Assembly (NCBI RefSeq): GCF_958979055.1 | Contig: NC_084890.1 | Coordinates: 28,999,116-29,063,115 of the forward strand | Reading direction: 5' to 3' | Source: Alnus glutinosa | Lineage: Eukaryota; Streptophyta; Magnoliopsida; Fagales; Betulaceae | DNA length: 64,000 nt | In this document: in pieces, positions 56,535 through 64,000 of the stretch | How positions within the stretch are numbered: position 1 is the first letter of the stretch | How the letters are laid out: every line of letters starts with the position of its first letter | Position numbers and translations under genes: made by a program | The notes under the pieces: generated by a model | Told to the model about the DNA's origin: nothing | What the model saw: only the letters and a program-made list of their open reading frames with translations | The model's database searches: none

Positions 56535-59500
56535 CAAAATAGAAATAGGGAAAAATGCAATTAGTCCATTTGATTTACCTGATCTACAATTAGTTCCATG
56601 TAGTATCTAAATGAACTTAAAAGTCCCTAAGATATGCCAAAAAAACAATTTACTCCTTATAGTCAAATTCCGTTCACTGAATTAACAGATGTTAATGTGA
56701 CATTGACTTAAATAGGATATGTGTCATAATTTTATTCTTTTTATTTTTTATTTTTTATTTTTTATTTTGAAAATCTGAGTTTTTATTATAACTCAAGAGA
56801 GACCTGAAACTTGTTCATCAGTTACAATTTGCTGGAGAGGAGGGCAATCCTCACTCCATGAAATATCAGAATTTGATGACAAGGCATATTTAGCCAAATA
56901 ATGGGCAGCCTGGTTTGCTGTCCTACGAACATGCTGAATCTCCACAGATCCCAAGCTGCAAAGTCTTTCTCTAGTGTCCAGCAGGAGCCCAGGGTCTTCA
57001 ATACCGAGACAGTATGCAGCGAGTCTCCTTCGAAAATGAAATCTTGAAAACTTTGGACAGAACAGAACTTTGCCGCTTGCCACACTGCCATAGCCTTCGC
57101 TACATCCAGGTCAGTAATTCCGGGTACTACATTCGAATAAGCCCCTTTGAGTCCACCCTTATAGTCCCTCACTTCCACACCCACTCCCATGCGGCGGCGG
57201 TGTTGATTAACTGAAGCATCCCAATTAACTTTCAGTCTCTCTGGGGGAGGCAACATCCATTTGGCAGGGCTAGGGAGCGTTGCATCCACTGAAATTTGGG
57301 ACCCTACAATAGCTTCTTTAAAACCTTCACATGACTCCATTGCCTGTCGAGCTACTTGGCTTGGTGCTGTAAAGAGATCTTAAAAAATGAATCTATTTTG
57401 CCTCAACCAGATGAATCTAGCAACTGTCAAAGCCAATTGCAGGTTATCATCCTCCAGCTTTGTCATCAATTTCTGCACCATACCAGCCATCTCTAGCAGC
57501 CAAAGATAGCTTCTGCAAAAGTTTAGGACACTCCTGCCACATTGCAGTTGCGGCCGGGCAATCCCATAGCACATGGCAAATGGTCTCCGGCTCCTTTAAA
57601 CACACAGGGCATAAATGGTCTTGACCAATGTTTCTCTTAAATAAATTAACCTTGGTAGACAAAATTTCATGGCATACCTTCCAAGTGAAGTACTTTAGGA
57701 CTGGGGGAGAAAGGAGTTTCCAAATATGCCGCTACACAGATTTCGTAATTGCAACCAAAGAGCATTCCCCTTTGTCCCTTTCTCGACGACTCTTTTCCAT
57801 ATGATAGGCAGATTTCACTGAGAAAAAACAGTTTTTTTGTACCCATCCAAATCCTCCTGAAGAAAGGGGCTAAGGGCCAAACTTGTGATGGAATTTGCTT
57901 CATTTGGTCTAAAAACTGAGTGGATAAGAGGATAATTCCACCACCTAGTAGTATGATCAATTAGTTCCGATACCCGAGCTTCTACTTGCAGGACTAACAC
58001 CGGGGACTGTACAGTGAAAGAAGGGAGATTTGGAACCCATTTATCATTCCAAATGGATACTTTCTCACCATTCCCCACCTGCCATGCCAAACCCGATTCC
58101 AGCATGCTACATGCTTGGAATATGCTCCGCCATACATAGGAAGGCCGCCTTCCTAAACCTGCCTCCAAGAAATTAGAATTTGGAAAATATTTCTCATTGA
58201 GAATCCTTGTTGCCAGGGAGTGTGGATTCTGCACAAGTCTCCATCCTTGTTTAGCCAACGGAGCTAGATTAAAAATTTCAAGGTCCCAGAATCCCATTCC
58301 CCATTCTTGCTTTGATTTCCCCATCTTAGACCAGCTTAACCAAGAGATCTTCTAGTCGTTTTGTTAGGAACTCCACCAGAACCGACCCATCCGAGAATTC
58401 AGATTGTTGCACAAGGTCTTGAGCAGTCTGAAGATACTCATACTATAGGTTGATATATATAGCTTGCACCACTGCTTTAAGCAAAACCTCTTTTCCAGCC
58501 TAAGAGAGAAATTTTTCTTTCCAACCTTCTAACTTCTTCCAGACTCGGCCCTGGATTGCAGCAAATGTCTTCTTCTTCGATCTTCCTACCATGGTTGGGA
58601 GGCTCAAATACTTGTCAAAACTTGAAGCAGCTGATTGCCCCACCATAGCACAAATTTGATCAATGAACTCTTGCTTGGTATTTCAACTAAAAAAGAGGCC
58701 AGTCTTCTCCATATTAATCTTTTGGCCTGAGGCTAATTCGTAAATGTGCAGTAAGTGATGAACATTACTCCACTCTATGAAATTAGCCATGCAAAAAAGT
58801 AAACTGTCGTCAGCAAATAGGAGATGACTAAGCTTCATGCCTTTTGTGGAAACAGGCACCCCACTGATAGAGCCTTCAACCTCAGCTTTCTGGATCAACG
58901 AACTCAAGCCTTCTGCGCATAAGAGGAAAAGATAAGGGGATAGATGATCCCCTTGTCTAATGCCTCTTGAAGGATAAATATTTCCATAAGGCCTGTCATT
59001 GATGAGAACCGAGTAAGAAACGGTCCTTACACAAATCATGATCTTCGCAATCCATCTCTCCTCAAAACCAAGCTTCCTCATTATGCCTTCTAGATAATCC
59101 CACTACACCCGATCATAGGCTTTGCTCATGTCGAGCTTTGTGGCCATAAAATCTTTCTTCCCTTGTAACCATGTAGCCATCGTGTGGAGAGCTTAATAAG
59201 CGACGATTACATTGTCTATGATAAGCCTCCTGGGCAGGAATGCACTTTGGTGCTGAGAGATCATCAAAGGCAGTACCTATTTGAACCTATTTGCAAGTGT
59301 CCTGGCCATGATTTTGTAAAAAACGTTACATAGACTTATGGGTCGAAAGTCGTTAACCGCAGAGGCATTAGAATGCTTAGGGATTAAAGAAATATAAGTA
59401 TAGTTAAGGCTAGGATCAAAAACCCCTTTATTAAGAAACTGCAAAACAACATACCTCACTTTGCCTCCTACAACGCTCCAGTGTTTATGGAAAAAACAAG

Positions 59501-61035
59501 CTCCATACCCATCGGGACCTGGCGCTTTCAAAGAGTGCATCTGGGAAATAGCTTGATCCACCTCTTGGGGAGTAAAATCCTTTAGAATGATTGAATTCAT
59601 CTCAGTCGTGACCTTGGGATTCACTGCCTCAAGACAATTATCTCTCCCTACCGAAACTGCAGTTGAGAAGAGTTGTTGGAAGTATCCAGTAAACGCCTCT
59701 CCCATACCTTCTTCTAAATCCCACAAGCCTCCTTCCAAATCTCTGATTTTGTAAAGGTGATTGTTTCTCCTTCTTTGGGTAGCCCAGGCGTGGAAATACC
59801 GTGTATTCCGGTCTCCCCCCCTTAAACCACGATCTTTTTGCCCTCTGCCGCCACTTAATACCCTCCAGTTCCAACAGATTATCAATCTCATGCTGTAGGC
59901 TCTTAATTTTGTCTCGATCTTCCGCCTGCTCATTACTCTGGATCTTCACTAATTGATCGTTGAGCTCTTTTAGCTTTCTATGGGGTCTACCATACTTTGA
60001 CTGACTCCACTGTGATAAGGCCAGACGGCAATTGTCAAGTCGTTTGACCATTTCACTCAATGGATTTTAAACATGAACCTCCTGCTCATAAGCATTCTTT
60101 ATAATGTCACCAGACTCCTCATCAACATTCCATTTTGCTTCAAATTTGAAGGAGCACTCTCCTCTTCTCCGAGCTAGTAAAGATCGAAATTTCACCCACA
60201 CAGGTTTGTGATCCAAGCTTCTAGTAGGCAGAATCTCGACGACCATCTTCGGGAAGTGTTGACACCAGCCTCTAGTGGCCAGAGCCCTATCAAGTCGTTC
60301 CTGGATGAACTCTTCCCCTTCACGTTTATTTGACCACGTGAACTTAGGTCCCCTAAATCCCAGATCACCAAGTTCACAAGCTTCAATAGTAGCTCGGAAT
60401 AGATCCATCTGAGAATCCGACCTAGTATTGTCCCCCCTCTTTTCAGATGCTGAAAGGATTTCATTGAAATCCCCTAGGCACAACCAATTATGGGCTGATG
60501 ATAACTCAACGTCTTTAGCAAGTTCCAAGAATCTTCCCTCTGAGTAGCAATGGGATTACCATAGAAACCAGTTAGTTTCCAAGAAAACTCGGATCCTGCC
60601 AAGGTTACCATAGCACTTATGTGCCTCACCGAATAATTTTGCACCACCATCTCACTATCATCCAGCCATAGCAGAGCCAAACCCCCGCTTAAACCAACAG
60701 GTTCCACTATAATGAGACCAGAGAAACCAATTCTTCTACGAATCCATTGCATAACTTTATTCCTCACTTTTGTTTCCATCAGTAACAAAAGTTTGGGTCG
60801 CTTATCATTCACCATACAGTGGAGGTCCCAAACTGCTCGAGGGGTCCCAAGCCCCCGGCAGTTCCAACTTATAATTTTATTCGCTATAATGTTTCACATT
60901 ATCGGAATATATTAATTTAGTGGTTGGAATTGTACGGAATTTGACTATAGGTAATAAATTGTTTTTTTGATATAACTCTGAGACCTCAGAGTTTATTTTA
61001 ATATTACATGAAATTAATAAATAAATGGTACTTTC
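56535..61035. mobile_element. Foldback element split by a LINE
   Basis: The left arm (56,535-56,737: GGGAAAAATGCAATTAGTCC ..., TCCATGTAGTATC, TTACTCCTTATAGTCAAATTCCG) is complementary to the right arm (about 60,930-61,035: CGGAATTTGACTATAGG, AAATTGTTTTTTTGATAT, ATATTACATGAAATTAAT). The two are separated by the LINE at 56,738-60,870. The right arm is more diverged and its end is not resolved. Confidence 0.72.
56738..60870 (-). mobile_element. Near-full ORF2 LINE, inactive
   Basis: Minus-strand domains in order: endonuclease starting SWNCRGLGTPRAVW (about 60,868), then LCLGDFNEI and RSLDHKPVWV (60,500-60,180). Reverse transcriptase with KAPGPDGYG, DFRPISLCN (59,530-59,330), RGIRQGDHLSPYLF and LLFADDSLLF (58,970-58,800). 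zf-RVT with CPVCLKEPETICHVLWDC (57,610-57,560). RNase H with LKVNWDASVN (57,230) and an RxANQAAHYLAK end (56,900). It is broken by frame shifts (near 60,500, 59,800, 57,950) and stops (60,067, 58,680, others). Tail: four TTTTTTA-like units at 56,738-56,768. Target duplication ATAATTTTATTC at 56,726-56,737 and 60,871-60,882. ORF1 is absent through 5' truncation. Confidence 0.92.
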
Positions 61036-61213
61036 GTTAATGTACAATGTGCCGTGTAATATTTAAAGCATATTACATCAAGCTATATAATATTTTAGTG
61101 ACGTACCACATCAAACTAATCACAATCTAATTCATGAACCAAATGCTTGACTTGATTTGAATCGTACGTCCAAATTCTTGCACTTCATTGAATAATAATA
61201 ATAATAGTAGTAA
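61036..61213. other. Intergenic, no gene seen
   Basis: AT-rich with a TAA/TAG trinucleotide run at 61,190-61,215. Confidence 0.5.
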
Positions 61214-61222
61214 TAAAAAATT

Positions 61223-63951
61223 GGGAAAACTACAATTTACCCCCCTAAAGTATACACCATTTTGCAATTCTGGCACCAATGTTTAGATTGCTTCAATTGC
61301 ACCCAAGAAAGTTGCAAAAATTTGCAATCCACCCCCTTCCATCTGAAACTGCCGTTTGAAGTGACGGAACTCCAACCACGTGCGTGGCACGTGCATTTTT
61401 TGGACGAAACTTGACCAAGATGCCCTCCTTTCTATTTAAAACACAACGTTTTTTTAACCCTTGAACTCGTCATCTTCTTCCTTTTTCTTATCACGCAAAT
61501 CTCTCGATCTTCTCTTGGTGCCTCCAGCTGAACCAGCTTACACAAAAGCAGCTTGTGGGCATTGGCTTGGACGAGAAGGCGGCGTCCCTGCGTGATGTTC
61601 TGGTACCCTCCATAACCGTTCTAATAATGGGTTGTGGATTAATTTATAAACAATGTATAACTGTTTATATAGTTGGTGAGTCTTATGCAGAAGGCTTTCT
61701 CATTATCTTTTTGGAAGCTTGGAATAAAGCTTTGTTTAAGAACATGAAAACATAGGTGAATAGTAATATGAATAAAGGAACTGAAAGTATGTTTGCTGAA
61801 AAAACATGCAAGGATCGGGTCCTCCATTCCATATATGTTGAGGTGTGTATTAGTTACAAGGAAATAAAATAAGAGGAACAAGTACAAGGTACAGAAAGTA
61901 ATACAAGTTACAGAAAGAAAAAAATACAAGACCAAGAAATCTGAAAATGAGAGAAGATGGAAGACTTGTAGCCTGTAGGCTTGTCTGCACTGATATGTTT
62001 CGTGTGGCTAGCTTGGCACGGTGTCTGAGGCTGGTTTTGCAGCCTTTTCAACGTCCAAATTGTTTTTTAATTTTATAAACAGAGTCATGAAAATGGAAGG
62101 TGCAGCATTTTCACGTATAATCATTATGGGGCAAGAAAATGCCCTCACGTTTCTGCCAAAGCTTTCATGGCTACTTAAAACCAATGAAACAATGAAGACC
62201 CAGAAAGCCAAGATAACATAGTTGAAGAAAACTAGCTATGAATGCTATGGAAAAGGCCAAATATGAGGGACCGATATCAAGAAACATCAACTTAATTATT
62301 TAGAAATTTATATATGGGGAAAAAGTGGACTTTGAGACATTGACACGAAGAAGTCCCCAACTCTTTTTATGTGTGTACGTTTCATATACTAGGAATCTAC
62401 GACCAAAGATTTGGGTAATGCTTAGGGACGTTAGCTTTGGTCACGGCTATATGTGGAATTACCTCTAGTGTTGTGCATGAATGGCAGGCTGGCAACTGTT
62501 GAAACATTTGCTAGCCCACACGGCAAGCATCAGGTAGTGAGGTAATTCTGCGTAGAGCAGTGGTAATGCAGATGTTTCAACAGCTGCCGTTCATGCACAA
62601 CAAAGGAGTAGAGATCATAATATTTCCATCAACATGGCTCTGAGTTATCTTTCTTCATCATTGTTGTTGAAAAAAGAGTTGGTATTGCTGTCGGTGAAAC
62701 AGTAAGTATATCTATATATTTTATACAAAACAAAAGTAGAGCCTATGTGCTTTTGCTCACCATCACCATCGCTCAACACTTGTGGGTCCCCAATAATGGG
62801 TTGTGCCTTGTTTCAGTGGCACATGTCGATAGTTTTCTTCACAAACTATTTCCAGTCTCACAAAAAACAAGGAGATAAAAACAATAGAACTTAGACCAGG
62901 ACCAGATTGAAGGCTTGAATGCTGCAGTAAGTGGCCTCTGTTTTGGTTGGGTAAAACAGGGGTGAACAGAGGAATTTTAATGGGCCAGGAAGCTGAGCAA
63001 CGTGGGTATAGAATTGAGGATGGGTGAGGTGGCAAGAATATGAGTAACTTTCTGTATATCACAGGAGGGGATAAGACGTTTCTCTAAGTTGAGTTTGAAC
63101 AGAAATGGGTTTGAAGAAAGGATGGTAATGAGCAGCAAAGGGTTTCCTACGCTTTCCTTCATTTTCCCAAGAAAACACTAACAAAGCATATAATTAACCA
63201 AAATAGACTCGAAAGAAAAGGCGAAGAGAAGATAGGATTACTCGTGAGTGCAGAAAAGGAAGGAAGGTCTATATAGATGCCGTGGAACATTCAACTTGAA
63301 CTTGGAGGAGGGTCTATATAGATGCCTCAACCACCCTTTCTCTTCCCCACCAGTCCCACTCATAATGAGTAGAGAGAAAGAAAGAGAAGATATTTTTCTT
63401 CTTTTTTTGAAGTAGAAAGAGAGAGAAGATCTGATGCAGAAGAATAGAAGGAACGAGCTTCTTCTACCGAAGAATGAAGGATTCTAAAGACCTTCCCTTG
63501 AATATATAATACAGCTTCTATTGAACCATACCATGATGCCATTCAACACGTTTTCAATTTACCCACTGCCCATCATGATTGTAAGTCTAACCACCAACTG
63601 GTTAAGTGTAACTGCCAACTCTGTGCAGACTTGACGGTGGTGAGTTTGCATGGATGTTGCAGTTGGACGAAGAAGACGAGGACGTACGTGGAGTTTGGTT
63701 TTTTATTTTTTTATTTTTACCAAAACGATGCATTTTTGTAATAAATGAGGTCATTTTTGTCAACTTATGTCTAAAAATGTCATGTGTCATGCACATGGGT
63801 GCATTTTCGTCTCATCAGACGGAGCAATTGGACGGAAGGGGGTGGATTGTAAATTTTTGCAACTTTCTTGGGTGCAATTGAAGTAATCTAAACATTAGTA
63901 CCAAAATTGCAAATTAGTGTAAACTTCAGGGGGGTAAATTGTAGTTTTCCC
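61223..63951. mobile_element. 2.73-kb long-TIR element, perfect 9-bp duplication (Mutator-like)
   Basis: The ends GGGAAAACTACAATTTACCC and GGGTAAATTGTAGTTTTCCC are exact complements, and pairing runs on for about 160 bp (TGCAATTCTGGCACCAATG, AAGTTGCAAAAATTTGCAATC, CACCCCCTTCC). The duplication TAAAAAATT is perfect (61,214-61,222 and 63,952-63,960). The 2.4-kb interior is not low-complexity like the smaller foldbacks. It contains GC-richer, gene-like pieces (61,500-61,610; 62,640-63,240 minus), a hairpin at 62,470-62,601 and repeated CATCTATATAGACC blocks (63,267, 63,312). No transposase seen. Long TIRs, a 9-bp duplication and acquired interior fit a Pack-MULE-type element. Confidence 0.85.
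62470..62601. other. Long hairpin, possible small-RNA precursor
   Basis: GTTGTGCATGAATGGCAG (62,470-62,487) and CTGTTGAAACATTTGC (62,496-62,511) pair with GCAGATGTTTCAACAG (62,568-62,583) and CTGCCGTTCATGCACAAC (62,584-62,601). Only G-U wobbles and one 8-base bulge on the left arm interrupt the 34 pairs; the loop is 56 bases. The size resembles a plant microRNA precursor, but I do not recognise a known miRNA and the 8-base bulge is large for one. It could also be an old small inverted-repeat insertion. Confidence 0.5.
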
Positions 63952-63960
63952 TAAAAAATT

Positions 63961-64000
63961 TATAAGAAAATCCAAAAATTGGGGGTGCAAGTACTACAAC
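63961..64000. other. Window end, no feature
   Basis: Forty bases of flanking sequence. Confidence 0.5.

Noticed and set aside
63360..63542. Minus-strand frame starting MASWYGSIEAVLY
   Set aside because: Sixty codons, no recognisable domain and no splice context; left as part of the TIR element's interior.

Overview
The window looks like nuclear DNA of a flowering plant, most likely a woody eudicot; the species cannot be fixed from sequence alone. The evidence is spliced genes with GT-AG introns, plant-type gene families (ILK/Raf-like kinase, cyclic phosphodiesterase, defensin-like peptide), AT-rich intergenic DNA with long CT/GA/TA microsatellites, and plant mobile elements (LINEs with RNase H domains, SINE, TRIM, CACTA, hAT-like and Mutator-like elements). 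No tRNA or rRNA gene, CRISPR array or bacterial operon was seen.

Layout. 1-19.4 kb is intergenic, made of nested or single transposons with unique AT-rich DNA between them. 19,492-29,328 (minus) is one complete 12-exon gene for an ankyrin-repeat, integrin-linked-kinase-like protein of 460 aa; its introns hold a 2.07 kb LINE with a perfect 14-bp target duplication, a LINE fragment, a MITE and a 675-bp foldback. 29.7-39.3 kb is again transposon-rich: a TRIM with three LTRs, a 3x tandem repeat, a row of three MITEs, several foldbacks, and a hAT-like element holding a CCGG-rich foldback. 39.5-40.5 kb holds two broken gene pieces (ILR1-like amidohydrolase, patatin-like phospholipase).

41.2-55.4 kb is a direct segmental duplication. 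Each copy has a LINE fragment (plus), a 3-exon cyclic phosphodiesterase gene (minus), a 2-exon defensin-like gene (plus) and part of a second LINE (minus). Both gene pairs have open frames and matching splice sites. The spacer between the copies (46,365-49,614) is a terminal-inverted-repeat element into which two hAT-like elements jumped. A MITE present only in copy B, with a near-perfect empty site in copy A, moved after the duplication.

54.5-64 kb is LINE remains plus two inverted-repeat elements. One foldback was split by a 4.1 kb LINE. The other is a 2.73 kb element with about 160-bp terminal inverted repeats and a perfect 9-bp target duplication; it carries an internal hairpin with long, nearly perfect arms. 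Many elements, small and large, share 9-bp duplications, so Mutator-type transposition appears to be the main shaping force here. The host genes are not functionally linked: a signalling (pseudo)kinase, a tRNA-splicing by-product enzyme and a secreted cysteine-rich peptide.
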